From Ningiella ruwaisensis (GTDB lineage: Bacteria > Pseudomonadota > Gammaproteobacteria > Enterobacterales > Alteromonadaceae), in NCBI RefSeq assembly GCF_004798935.1, contig NZ_RAHT01000001.1:682001-746000 (forward strand): a stretch of 64,000 nucleotides of DNA. The letters run 5' to 3'. The number at the start of each line of letters is the position of its first letter. Positions within the stretch are counted from its first letter, which is position 1. The position numbers and the translations under genes were made by a program. The notes beneath the pieces were generated by a model. The model did not search any database. It saw nothing but the letters and a program-made list of their open reading frames with translations, and was not told the DNA's origin. Positions 17,960 through 26,844 of the stretch are shown here, one piece after another.

Positions 17960-18297
17960 ATACTGATCAGAATAATCCCAACCGCAATCTCGCACAAAAA
18001 AAACACCCATTTTTTGCGGGTTGCTCCGTCCAAAATGATTGAAGTAAGCCTACCGATGGATGCGCCACCCCAGGCAAAGCCAATCATAGCGTAAGCATGC
18101 GCTGAACCTAAAAACATGGCGCCAAGGCCTAAGCCAACAAACAGCGCCCCGGATGCTGCACGGATCTCAGAAATTCCCATCACCGAATTTCCGGTCTTTA
18201 AATCGAGAGTATTCATGGTATAGCCGGGTTTTAGCCATCCCACCAAGCCCAGTACGATGCTGAAAATCGCCATGGCAATATTAATATAATCAATCAT
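17947..18297 (-). CDS. DUF4345-like membrane protein
   Basis: 116 residues with four hydrophobic segments. The motif GISEIRAASGALFVGLGLG followed by AMIGFAWGGASIGRLTSIIL is typical of DUF4345-type small integral membrane proteins, whose function is not known. Ends ISINLL* just inside the fructosamine-kinase remnant, suggesting that the deletion that truncated the kinase brought the two together. Upstream AGGAGAG gives a good ribosome site. Confidence 0.75.
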   Translation of the reverse strand: MIDYINIAMAIFSIVLGLVGWLKPGYTMNTLDLKTGNSVMGISEIRAASGALFVGLGLGAMFLGSAHAYAMIGFAWGGASIGRLTSIILDGATRKKWVFFLCEIAVGIILISINLL

Positions 18298-18387
18298 TTA
18301 TTTTCTCTCCTTTTTATTTTTTAAAGTGTGTTAAAACGCTATCCAGACATGCACTGCCTTCAAGCAAGATGCCTTTAAATAGGTGTT

Positions 18388-19221
18388 TTAAAGCGAAAAT
18401 CGCTCTCGAAGAAAATGCGCAACACCATCCTCATCGTGATGACCAATGACTGCACTGGCTGATTCTTTTATTGAAGGTTTTGCGTTGGCCGTTGCATAGG
18501 CCTCATCGGCGAGTGAAAACATGCTCAAATCATTGTCACTGTCACCAAAACAAATCAGGCTGCTTGCCCCGAGCTGTTTTTTGAGGTTTTCTACTGCGCT
18601 GCCCTTGTTAGCCAGTTTGTGATGGACATCCATCCAACTAAAATGGTCGCCCTCCGTCGCCGGACCTGAATACGCAATTAAACTGTCAAACTCATTTAAA
18701 TATTGCCAAATCTTTTTGATGATCTTCGCATCGCCAATCATGCTGATATTGGTAATTTGACTGTTTTCCGGTAAGGACGAGAGTGGCTGAAGATTCGCGC
18801 TTGTTTTGGCAAGATACTTATCAACCAGATTTTGTTCGATGTGATGGTGCAAATGCCCATGATAAATATGATGTTCAATATCCCCATTTTGATGCCTGAC
18901 GATAGTATTAACAAAAGGCGCGATTTTTTCTTTTAACGCGCACTCAATGATGGTTGATATTTCACTGGCACATAACAAATTATCAAAAGACACAAAGTTG
19001 TTTTTCGGATCCCAAACCGTCACCCCATTATTAAAAACATGAGGTAAATTAAAACGGTGACCGGATAAAACGGACTGGGCAGACAACATCGTCCGCCCGG
19101 TCGCAATACTGTAGGCGACATTTTTTTTTGACAATAAAGTCAGGGTTTCGCGCGTGAATGGGGTCAATTCAGATGCTTTATTCAGCAAAGTACCGTCTAA
19201 ATCGAAAAAAATGAGTTCCAC
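18388..19221 (-). CDS. HAD-superfamily Cof-type phosphatase
   Basis: 277 residues. Motif I FFDLDGTLL (residues 5-13) carries the nucleophile Asp and acid/base Asp; motif II is in YSIATGRT; motif IV is in LICFGDSDNDLSMF; a cap of the C2B type lies between, placing it in the Cof/YbiV group of sugar-phosphate or nucleotide phosphatases. Substrate cannot be deduced. Close to but not overlapping its neighbours (99 bp from the pirin gene), so probably independent cargo between flrA and the glycan genes. Confidence 0.88.
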   Translation of the reverse strand: MELIFFDLDGTLLNKASELTPFTRETLTLLSKKNVAYSIATGRTMLSAQSVLSGHRFNLPHVFNNGVTVWDPKNNFVSFDNLLCASEISTIIECALKEKIAPFVNTIVRHQNGDIEHHIYHGHLHHHIEQNLVDKYLAKTSANLQPLSSLPENSQITNISMIGDAKIIKKIWQYLNEFDSLIAYSGPATEGDHFSWMDVHHKLANKGSAVENLKKQLGASSLICFGDSDNDLSMFSLADEAYATANAKPSIKESASAVIGHHDEDGVAHFLRERFSL

Positions 19222-19319
19222 GAACTAAAGCGCCTCTTGCCGTAACTATGCTTACTGATGGCTACGCATATTGAGGTGCTTTCGATTACTTATTTAAGTG
19301 ACCAGTGGATGAATGAAGT

Positions 19320-20168
19320 TCAAAAAGGAATAAACTCTTTATTGTCATCCGGTACAAGAGGAAATTTGCCCGAGCGCCAGTCTTCAATAGCTTGCTCAAT
19401 TCTTGCTTTATCGTATGCGACAAAATTCCAGGTAATGTGAGGCGCTTTTTCGAATTTATCACCGCCAAGTAAGACCACGCGGCCCGCTTGCTCAAATGAA
19501 AAGGCATCTTCTGACTCAAACAATATAAAATCGCCGTTTGTATAAGTTTTATCGCCAATTGTTATTTCACCGCTTATCACATAAAGCGCTGCCTCCTGAT
19601 TTGAGCAAGGAAGCGATACTTCACTGCCTTCACAAGCGGCAATATCCAGGTAAAACATGGGTGAATACGTTTTGACCGGAGAGCTCATCCCGTAGGCTTC
19701 TCCTACGATTAAACGCATCATTAAGCCTTCTTTGGTTAGGGTGGGTAAATGCGCCTTTTTAACATGTTGAAAGCTTGGTTCAAGCTCTGTCATATGCGCT
19801 GGTAATGCGACCCAGCACTGCAGGCCATCTATGGAATGAGGGTTGGCTCGCACTTCGAAAGTTTCTCTTTCAGAATGCACTATACCTTTTCCTGCTGTCA
19901 TCAAGTTCACGTCGCCTGGAAAAATTTCCAGATGGTTGCCCAGTGAATCTCTATGCAAAATAGAACCGGTAAAAAGGTAAGTGAGTGTGGACAAGCCTAT
20001 ATGCGGATGGGGGCGAACATTAATTCCCTGCCCGGCTTCAAATTCAGTGGGCCCCATATGATCAAAAAAAATAAATGGCCCCACCATTTTTTTCTCAATA
20101 TGCGGCAGAATTCGCGTGACAACCAAGCCACCTAGTTCATGTTGTTTGCCAGCAAGTCGTTTTGCCAT
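19320..20168 (-). CDS. pirin family protein
   Basis: 282 residues of the bicupin pirin family. The metal-binding residues of the N-terminal cupin appear as RPHPHIG (two His) and GIVHSERE (His and Glu), spaced as in characterised pirins. The C-terminal cupin carries no obvious metal site, as usual. Pirins have been described as Fe-dependent quercetinases, redox sensors or transcription cofactors; the role here is open. It precedes nothing co-directional by less than 99 bp and follows pseC by 27 bp, so it could be co-transcribed with pseBC. Confidence 0.9.
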   Translation of the reverse strand: MAKRLAGKQHELGGLVVTRILPHIEKKMVGPFIFFDHMGPTEFEAGQGINVRPHPHIGLSTLTYLFTGSILHRDSLGNHLEIFPGDVNLMTAGKGIVHSERETFEVRANPHSIDGLQCWVALPAHMTELEPSFQHVKKAHLPTLTKEGLMMRLIVGEAYGMSSPVKTYSPMFYLDIAACEGSEVSLPCSNQEAALYVISGEITIGDKTYTNGDFILFESEDAFSFEQAGRVVLLGGDKFEKAPHITWNFVAYDKARIEQAIEDWRSGKFPLVPDDNKEFIPF

Positions 20169-20195
20169 GTGCGCTAAGCTTTATTGGATTTTTAG

Positions 20196-21356
20196 TTACT
20201 TTAGCAAGTCTTTTAACACAGACACAACTTTATCTTGTTCCTCTTGCTGAAAATCGGCAAACAAAGGAAGTGTAATTGCATTTTCATAAAACGATAGTGC
20301 ATTGGGAAAGTCATTCGCTTTAAATCCCAGAGACTGATAGTAAGGATGACAATGGATTGGAATGTAGTGGACGTTAACCGCAATGTTATGCTCATGCAGT
20401 TGTTTGAAAATCTGCGGTCGATCGTGCGCTTTCAGCTCAATCATAAACAAATGCCAGGCACTTGAATCAGGTGAAGTTGATAACGGTAACTGAACAGGCA
20501 AGTCACGTAGCTTTTTAACATAATAGTCTGCAGCTGCTCTTCGCTTCGCAATAAAGTCATCCAAGCGTTTTAACTGACTTATGCCAAGCGCCGCATGAAC
20601 ATCGGATAATCGATAATTGTAGCCCAAGACTAACTGCTGATAGTACCAGGGGCCGTGCGGCTCGCCCTGCATTTTATCTAACTCTCTAGTGATACCGTGT
20701 TTTGCAAAAAGCGCACACGCATCTGCCAGTGCTTGCTTGTTGGTAACAATCGCACCACCTTCTGCTGTAGTAATCGATTTTACTGGATGAAAGCTAAATA
20801 CCGCCATGTCAGAGAACTCGCAGTTACCCACAGGCTTGTTATGATAAGTAGCGCCTAGAGCATGTGCGGCATCTTCAATAACAGCAATATTTAAAGGAGC
20901 ACAAAGCGCGTGAATGGTTTGCATATCGCAACTCGCGCCAGCAAAATGTACCACAACAATAGCTTTTGGAAGTGCGTTTAATTGCTGAGCTGAATGTAGT
21001 TTTTCTTCCAGTTTGATGGGGCACATATTCCGCGAAAGCGGATCGATATCAACAAAATCAACGCTTGCGCCACAATAAAGCGCACAGTTTGCAGAAGCCG
21101 CAAACGAGTTGGGCGATGTCCATACAATATCACCTTGGCCTATTCCTAAAGCCAAACACGCCACATGTAAACCAGAAGTACCGCTATTTACCGCAACACA
21201 ATGCTTGGCACCAACATAGTCACAAATGGCCTTTTCAAAGGCGGGGACTTGCGTACCTTGCGTTAAATATTGCGTTTCTAAGACTTCAACGACAGCGTCA
21301 ATATCTGTTTGACTGATGCTGTGTTTGCCATAGGGGATCTTAGCGTCAGAGATCAT
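20196..21356 (-). CDS. pseC: PseC, UDP-4-amino-4,6-dideoxy-N-acetyl-beta-L-altrosamine transaminase
   Basis: 386 residues, a PLP-dependent DegT/DnrJ/EryC1-type aminotransferase. The PLP-binding Lys lies in FSFHPVKSITTAEGG, preceded by VIEDAAHALGA; N-terminal PYGKHSISQTDIDAVVEVL is typical of PseC. It transfers an amino group from glutamate to the 4-keto sugar made by PseB, the second step to pseudaminic acid. Its start overlaps the pseB stop by 4 bp, a coupled pair. The later pathway genes (pseG, pseH, pseI, pseF) are not in this window. Confidence 0.93.
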   Translation of the reverse strand: MISDAKIPYGKHSISQTDIDAVVEVLETQYLTQGTQVPAFEKAICDYVGAKHCVAVNSGTSGLHVACLALGIGQGDIVWTSPNSFAASANCALYCGASVDFVDIDPLSRNMCPIKLEEKLHSAQQLNALPKAIVVVHFAGASCDMQTIHALCAPLNIAVIEDAAHALGATYHNKPVGNCEFSDMAVFSFHPVKSITTAEGGAIVTNKQALADACALFAKHGITRELDKMQGEPHGPWYYQQLVLGYNYRLSDVHAALGISQLKRLDDFIAKRRAAADYYVKKLRDLPVQLPLSTSPDSSAWHLFMIELKAHDRPQIFKQLHEHNIAVNVHYIPIHCHPYYQSLGFKANDFPNALSFYENAITLPLFADFQQEEQDKVVSVLKDLLK

Positions 21357-22351
21357 AAGGTTTGTTTATCCAGTTCAACCAATTCTTCAATTGATAAGAA
21401 ATGCGGATTTGTACCCGAATGATACTCAAATTGTTCACTTACGAACTTGCCTTTTTCAAGCAAAACATTTTGCTCGTAATTGACGTCAAGTCCCGAAAAT
21501 TTGATAGCCGGGGTAATCACAAAGTGGTCATTAAACTCGACGGATTGATGCGCAACTTCTGCAGGTACCATCACTTCGTGAAGTTTTTCGCCGGGGCGAA
21601 TGCCTATTAGCTCATACTCTCGCTTTCCAGTCATCGCTTCTACCAAGTCCAGAATTCGAATGGAGGGAATTTTAGGCACGTAGATTTCGCCACCTTGCAT
21701 ACGTGCAAAGTTTTTTAATACAAAATCCACACCTTCATCAAGCGTGATCCAAAATCGAGTCATACCTTCATGAGTGACCGGAAGCTTACTCACTCCCTTT
21801 TGAATTAAATCGCGGTAAAAAGGCACCACAGAACCACGAGAGCCAACCACATTGCCATAGCGCACTACCGAAAATATAGGGCCATCTGCACCCGCTATAT
21901 TATTGGCCGCAACAAAGAGTTTGTCAGAAGCAAGCTTGGTTGCACCATATAAATTAACAGGGTTGGCGGCTTTATCGGTTGAAAGGGCTATGACTTTTCG
22001 TACGCCATTTGCGATACATGCATCGATGACGTTTTGCGCCCCGTTAATGTTGGTTTTGATGCACTCGTTCGGATTGTATTCCGCAGCCGGGACTTGTTTT
22101 AAAGCGGCTGCATGCACCACATAATCAACATTTTTTGTTGCTGTGAGCAACCTGTCTTTATCGCGCACGTCGCCTATAAAGTAGCGCATACATTTTTGAT
22201 TAAAGGTTTGCTGCATTTCAAACTGCTTTAACTCGTCTCTTGAGAATACAATCAATCGTTTTGGTTTGTAGTTATCAAGAATGTGACGAATAAATCGCTT
22301 TCCAAACGAACCCGTTCCGCCTGTGATAAAAATACTTTTGTTGTCAAACAC
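21353..22351 (-). CDS. pseB: PseB, UDP-N-acetylglucosamine 4,6-dehydratase (inverting)
   Basis: 332 residues of the extended short-chain dehydrogenase family. The NAD(P) loop is ITGGTGSFGKRF (9-20) and the catalytic YGATK motif is near 141-145; KRLIVFSRDELKQFEM is characteristic of PseB/FlaA1. The enzyme makes the 4-keto-6-deoxy intermediate by C5 inversion, the first committed step to pseudaminic acid used to glycosylate flagellin. Its start lies 8 bp inside the end of the glycosyltransferase gene, so maf, pseB and pseC form one operon. Confidence 0.95.
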   Translation of the reverse strand: MFDNKSIFITGGTGSFGKRFIRHILDNYKPKRLIVFSRDELKQFEMQQTFNQKCMRYFIGDVRDKDRLLTATKNVDYVVHAAALKQVPAAEYNPNECIKTNINGAQNVIDACIANGVRKVIALSTDKAANPVNLYGATKLASDKLFVAANNIAGADGPIFSVVRYGNVVGSRGSVVPFYRDLIQKGVSKLPVTHEGMTRFWITLDEGVDFVLKNFARMQGGEIYVPKIPSIRILDLVEAMTGKREYELIGIRPGEKLHEVMVPAEVAHQSVEFNDHFVITPAIKFSGLDVNYEQNVLLEKGKFVSEQFEYHSGTNPHFLSIEELVELDKQTL

Positions 22352-25300
22352 TGATTGTTTGCTCCTTACAACTTGTCAGTCGAATTTCTTGCGCCTTATC
22401 TTGTTTGTACCAATTACCAAGCAATTCAAATGGCTCGAGCGCTCTACTGACGAGTAAACCTCTATTGGCTAGACTATCAACGATGGTTTGCCCATGTTTT
22501 TCCTCGCAAAAGCCAATATATGGGTAAAAATTATAAGCATAAGCTTTACTTAATAGTGACGAAAATACATGGCCCAAATAATCGGTTGCGCCATTATTAA
22601 AGTTGTCGCGATAAGGTTTAGTGCGCGCGCTATTTAAACTGGTAGCTGCGTCAGAAGCGCGACTACTTGCCTCTTCAAAACTTAACCTAGCAGAATCTGA
22701 GCCACTTTTATCAAATCGAGGTTTATAAAAAATATGCGAATATCGCTCGATATCAGCTGCGCGGGCAAGGAGAAAATCCACCGCAATTTGTTTGTCTAAA
22801 AGAGGAGCCCTGATCCCATACGCGCGTTGATAAGCGCTATCTTCTTTTTCAGAGTATGGTGTGAGCGTGATATAGCACAGACAGAGCTTTTCTGAATCAA
22901 TCGCTCTTTCACGTCCTTTGCTTAATTTAAGCTCGGCTACAAAATTTTCTAAAAAAGGAAGGATTTTCGCGTTTGTATACACCAGCATAAGATTGGAGTG
23001 GTGTGTTAGCTCTCGCAGTGCATTTTCATGCTGTTTAAGCGATAAGACTTCAGCAATTGTGCTTAACAAAATTATGGTTGGTGCATTGTTTATCCTAGCT
23101 TGCCGCTTGGCCTTGCTTAAGTCCTGAAAAGCATCGAATGAATCTGTTTTTTCAACAAATGATGGTAGACAAGCTTCGATGTAGGATAGTAAATCCTGAT
23201 TACTACAAACAAGATTAATTGGGTTTGCTTGGTACAGGACTTTTTCCCTTTTTTCCGGAAACGAAGTGGCCGAATCCAATAGTGAATCACATGTAAAATC
23301 GAGCGATTGAATATCGTTTAAGAGTAGTAACCAAGCGTCCCTTATTCGATTTGCCGCTTGAATAGCTTCAAGTTCATTACTAGCTTGCAAGGTTTTGCCA
23401 AGCGTTGCGCAAAAATAATTAACGCTACCGAAAAACCAATAACCAAAAAACGAATTGTGTCGGCGTATCGAATTGTGCAGATGTTCTCTGCAATCTTCAA
23501 TCATTTCATGAATATCGCTTGGTTGTGCAATATCTCTAAGACAAATTTGGTGGAGCTTGGAAAGTTGCTCTGTAAAAGCTGTTTGATTAAATGCTTCTTC
23601 GTACATATGGTGTATGTCTCCACCAATGGTAATAAATGCATTATTTAGCTCTTTTTCAAGCGCCTCGCGAGGAATGTCATCGTTAATGATGAACACATCT
23701 TCTTTTGCTAAGGGGCTTGCACCTTTTATCAATACGCCGTCTGACAAGTTATAACAATCTGCTTTGTAAGCGCTCAGCGTTTGCTCGAGTATTAACCGGG
23801 AAATATGAAACTCAGCTTTGGTATAGACTGTATCTCTGAAGTTACCGCATGTCGGTAAGCCTTTATCCACGCTTGCCCGATAATTCAGGATTTCTTTGCC
23901 TTGTTCGTAGTAACCTGATTTAGCGCTGTGATGTTTGTCGTAATCCACAAAGCCTAAATCCACTCCCATCAGGTAAATATTGTTAAATCCTAATTCCAAA
24001 AAGAAATTAAGCGCCAGATTTGCTACCGTTGGAAAAGCGGTTTTAAGGGTAGCAAAGGTTTTATTGCTAAAGTCTTTACCCAACATTGCAAAAGCGGATA
24101 AGGTCGACGACTCGCCTGCCTTAAACGCCATCAGCGTATTTTTATAAAGGGCGCAGGTATCTGGATGGATCCCGTTGATGCTCACGAGTGTAATCTTTTT
24201 AAGGTAATCAAAATCCGCAATACGGGATGGCCAGTCAAATGTGGCTCGACATTGTTCCACCTCTGCATGAAAATCTGGCGTTACACCATATTGGTAGAGC
24301 GCTTGTAACGCAGTACCGCAACTTACTACTAATACCTTGTCGCGTACTTGAATAAGCTCATTGATGGTATTGTCTAAAGACGCGCCGTTTCCAACAATAA
24401 AAAGGGGTAAATTACGCGTTGCTTTGCTCAGGCGTTTAGGGGCATCTTTTGCCATCACCGGAATTTTTTGAGCCAAGGCATGTCGCGTATGCGTCATGCC
24501 GTAAATCACATGATCGATATTTTCACTGAGCGAAAAAGTAATTCGCAATTGATCTCGCACGTCTTTGATGACTAAATCCAGCACACTATTTTGATAAGTC
24601 TGCAAAAAATAAGTCTCGTTGAGTAAATGAGGGCCAAGCACCATAAACTGCGCATTAATATCTGCATATAGCTGGGAACTTGCTTCCCCAACATTAATGT
24701 AAATTCGGCGCTCGCTCGCATCGATATCTTCGAAAATGGCTCGCCAATTGATGGCAAATAAGGATGCGTAGAAAAAGTCTGGATTTGGCTCGCTGATAAA
24801 AAGATTTTCTACCTTATGTGTCTTAAGCAAATGATTTACGATATAGCCGCTTTCAGTGCCGAAAATCACTAATGATTTGATGTCTTTTGATAAGCTTGCA
24901 GTTTCACTCTCAAGCCCTTTTAAAATATTGGCTGCTCGCTCAATAAAGGTATTGTGACAATAAAACTTTAACTTTTGCTTATTATAGCCAAAGATTAAAC
25001 CATCCTGATTCGGATGATTTGCATAATGCTGTGCCAATAAAGAGGCGGAGTCTTTCGCTGTTTCACTATTTAAAACAGTGCAAGACGCTACATGAAACAG
25101 ATTAATTGCCTGACTGCGTTTATGTTTAATTACCTGCCAATAGCGCGATTCATAGTTTTCAAACTTGCTATGAATATCGGGAAAGTATTGACCAAATGCC
25201 TCTAAATTTTCTTGAAATGCCTCATTATCTTGTTTAACACTTTCCCATTGTGCGATGTCAAACGAAGGCGTCCAGGTTTGAATTATGTGCTCAAAGTTCA

Positions 25301-26084
25301 CCTGTTGCTGCGAGGCTGTGATCTTTTGGCCCTGTAGAGCCAGCAAGTCAAAGTGCGTATAACGACCAAGTTGCATGATGGCGTCGAATACAGGATGGTT
25401 GTAGTGCTTGTATATAAGTGCCGTATTAACTGATATGGCCGTTCTAAGCTCGCCAATATCATTTGCCAAATCGCTGGCGTCTTTACCTACTTGTAAAAAA
25501 ATCGGCAGGTTTCGAGCGTTAGCCACTTCAAGAAGTCCCTGCCAGTCTATTGCGAAAAGTGATGCCTGAAAGACATCCCAGCTCGGTTCATAAATTATAA
25601 GTACTTGTGGCGAAGTCTGTTCTACCAGAGAAGAAACATGTGCACCTTTTCCCAAGCCGAGCATTACAAGCGCGTCAATCTGGCTTTGAGCAATATGCTC
25701 ACTGAGTTTGTTGCAATACGTCTTAAAGCCATCAAAGTCTTCTCCTTCAATGACAATATTTTGACCAGGCTTATCCAAATTAAGCAAACAACTGTGCTGA
25801 GAATAATTGCTTAGCTGCTTTTGGATCTCCGTATCGACGTCTAGATGGTAAAAGGTCTTTCCCGTTGAAATATTCACGAGATTAACTTGCGCGTTCTTAT
25901 CGACGAATAGCTGCATAGACTGCAAGTGTCGAGCACGCAGTTGTGCCCCAATGTTAGGAATATATGAATCAAAAGCGGCTATATTTTTGGAATAGCGCTG
26001 CTGTAAAGCTTTTGATAATTGAGCTTCTATCGCATTTTGTTTGTTTTCGTTTTTATTTAGATGAAGTCTTATATCATTTAGCAT
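22344..26084 (-). CDS. Maf-type motility-associated glycosyltransferase with duplicated N-terminal module
   Basis: 1246 residues, roughly double the length of many Maf (motility-associated factor) proteins. Two homologous segments stand out: one near 138-210 (VMLGLGKGAHVSSLVEQTS, then IIYEPSWDVFQASLFAIDW) and one near 408-480 (VIFGTESGYIVNHLLKTHK, then FISEPNPDFFYASLFAINW). A third unit follows, the MptE-like (DUF115) domain from about 580 with PLFIVGNGASLDNTINELIQ, VVSCGTALQALY and LMGVDLGFVDYD. The remaining C-terminal 450 residues are not recognised. Maf proteins transfer nonulosonic acids such as pseudaminic acid to flagellin Ser/Thr. Adjacent to pseBC and fliT/fliS, which supports that role. 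Confidence 0.85.
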   Translation of the reverse strand: MLNDIRLHLNKNENKQNAIEAQLSKALQQRYSKNIAAFDSYIPNIGAQLRARHLQSMQLFVDKNAQVNLVNISTGKTFYHLDVDTEIQKQLSNYSQHSCLLNLDKPGQNIVIEGEDFDGFKTYCNKLSEHIAQSQIDALVMLGLGKGAHVSSLVEQTSPQVLIIYEPSWDVFQASLFAIDWQGLLEVANARNLPIFLQVGKDASDLANDIGELRTAISVNTALIYKHYNHPVFDAIMQLGRYTHFDLLALQGQKITASQQQVNFEHIIQTWTPSFDIAQWESVKQDNEAFQENLEAFGQYFPDIHSKFENYESRYWQVIKHKRSQAINLFHVASCTVLNSETAKDSASLLAQHYANHPNQDGLIFGYNKQKLKFYCHNTFIERAANILKGLESETASLSKDIKSLVIFGTESGYIVNHLLKTHKVENLFISEPNPDFFYASLFAINWRAIFEDIDASERRIYINVGEASSQLYADINAQFMVLGPHLLNETYFLQTYQNSVLDLVIKDVRDQLRITFSLSENIDHVIYGMTHTRHALAQKIPVMAKDAPKRLSKATRNLPLFIVGNGASLDNTINELIQVRDKVLVVSCGTALQALYQYGVTPDFHAEVEQCRATFDWPSRIADFDYLKKITLVSINGIHPDTCALYKNTLMAFKAGESSTLSAFAMLGKDFSNKTFATLKTAFPTVANLALNFFLELGFNNIYLMGVDLGFVDYDKHHSAKSGYYEQGKEILNYRASVDKGLPTCGNFRDTVYTKAEFHISRLILEQTLSAYKADCYNLSDGVLIKGASPLAKEDVFIINDDIPREALEKELNNAFITIGGDIHHMYEEAFNQTAFTEQLSKLHQICLRDIAQPSDIHEMIEDCREHLHNSIRRHNSFFGYWFFGSVNYFCATLGKTLQASNELEAIQAANRIRDAWLLLLNDIQSLDFTCDSLLDSATSFPEKREKVLYQANPINLVCSNQDLLSYIEACLPSFVEKTDSFDAFQDLSKAKRQARINNAPTIILLSTIAEVLSLKQHENALRELTHHSNLMLVYTNAKILPFLENFVAELKLSKGRERAIDSEKLCLCYITLTPYSEKEDSAYQRAYGIRAPLLDKQIAVDFLLARAADIERYSHIFYKPRFDKSGSDSARLSFEEASSRASDAATSLNSARTKPYRDNFNNGATDYLGHVFSSLLSKAYAYNFYPYIGFCEEKHGQTIVDSLANRGLLVSRALEPFELLGNWYKQDKAQEIRLTSCKEQTISV

Positions 26085-26087
26085 TTG

Positions 26088-26429
26088 TCACACTTGTCGG
26101 TATTGTTTAATTGCCTGAGAAGATTTTTTCAAGCCCGTCAATGCAAGTTTTGCTTCTTTACGAAGTTCAATGGTCAGGTCAGTTAAATACTGATTGACCT
26201 TCACTTCTTCTTCAGCAAAAGCTTGTAATTTGGCGGGCCTTAAAACCTTAAGCAATTTATCGACCAGTTTTGCACGCTGGTCGACCAACACTTTAAAGTG
26301 TGCATGATCAAAGGTCTTGCTCTGTTCTTCAATGACTGAAGAGAGGCAAGCTTCGATTTGAATGTTGATGGCCTGAAGTTCTTCAGGCGTTTGTGAATGC
26401 GTGAGTGAGTTCAAGTGTGATATTTTCAA
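26088..26429 (-). CDS. FliT-like flagellar chaperone
   Basis: 113 residues, all charged alpha helix (QAINIQIEACLSSVIEEQSK, then KVLVDQRAKLVDKLLKVL). Size, composition and place directly after fliS fit the FliT/FlaI group, chaperones that bind the filament cap protein FliD before export. Sequence conservation in this group is low, so the call is by context. The only available start is TTG immediately after the fliS stop codon, with no good ribosome site, implying coupled translation. Confidence 0.65.
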   Translation of the reverse strand: MKISHLNSLTHSQTPEELQAINIQIEACLSSVIEEQSKTFDHAHFKVLVDQRAKLVDKLLKVLRPAKLQAFAEEEVKVNQYLTDLTIELRKEAKLALTGLKKSSQAIKQYRQV

Positions 26430-26843
26430 TTAGGCGTTGGCTTGTGCATATGCCTCTTGTTTCGCGGTTTCCGGAATTTGAAGCCACGCATCTCTAATGG
26501 GAGAGAATAACTCGATTACTTCATCTATCACTGCTTTACCATTATCTTTCTCTATCCCCGATAACAGCTGTAAAAAATAATTGTAAAGCGAATACAGGTT
26601 AGACGAAAACTCTCCGCCCACTTCTAAATCCAGGGTATCACGCAAATGTACGAATATTGCGATGACTTTCGAAAGGTAGTCAGAACGCCCTTTTAAATCA
26701 TTGCGCTCAATACAGCCTTTAGCGTAAGCAAGCCTGTCGAGCGCGCCTTGCATAAGCATCAGCGTAATTTTGTGAGGGTCAGCATTGGCAATATCTTGCT
26801 TAAGCGTTCCCTTTTGATATGCGTTAATCGCTTTTAAAGACAT
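26430..26843 (-). CDS. fliS: FliS, flagellin export chaperone
   Basis: 137 residues with the FliS signature: INAYQKGTLKQDIANADPHKITLMLMQGALDRL, central helices, and LRDTLDLEVGGEFSSNLYSLYNYF. FliS binds the C-terminal helix of newly made flagellin and keeps it unfolded for export. It starts 1 bp after the fliD stop with AGGA upstream, and is followed directly by the FliT-like gene. Confidence 0.97.
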   Translation of the reverse strand: MSLKAINAYQKGTLKQDIANADPHKITLMLMQGALDRLAYAKGCIERNDLKGRSDYLSKVIAIFVHLRDTLDLEVGGEFSSNLYSLYNYFLQLLSGIEKDNGKAVIDEVIELFSPIRDAWLQIPETAKQEAYAQANA

Positions 26844-26844
26844 A

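Noticed and set aside
19286-19558. Open frame within the pirin gene in another reading frame
   Set aside because: A shadow of the pirin coding sequence, whose cupin motifs are in the other frame.
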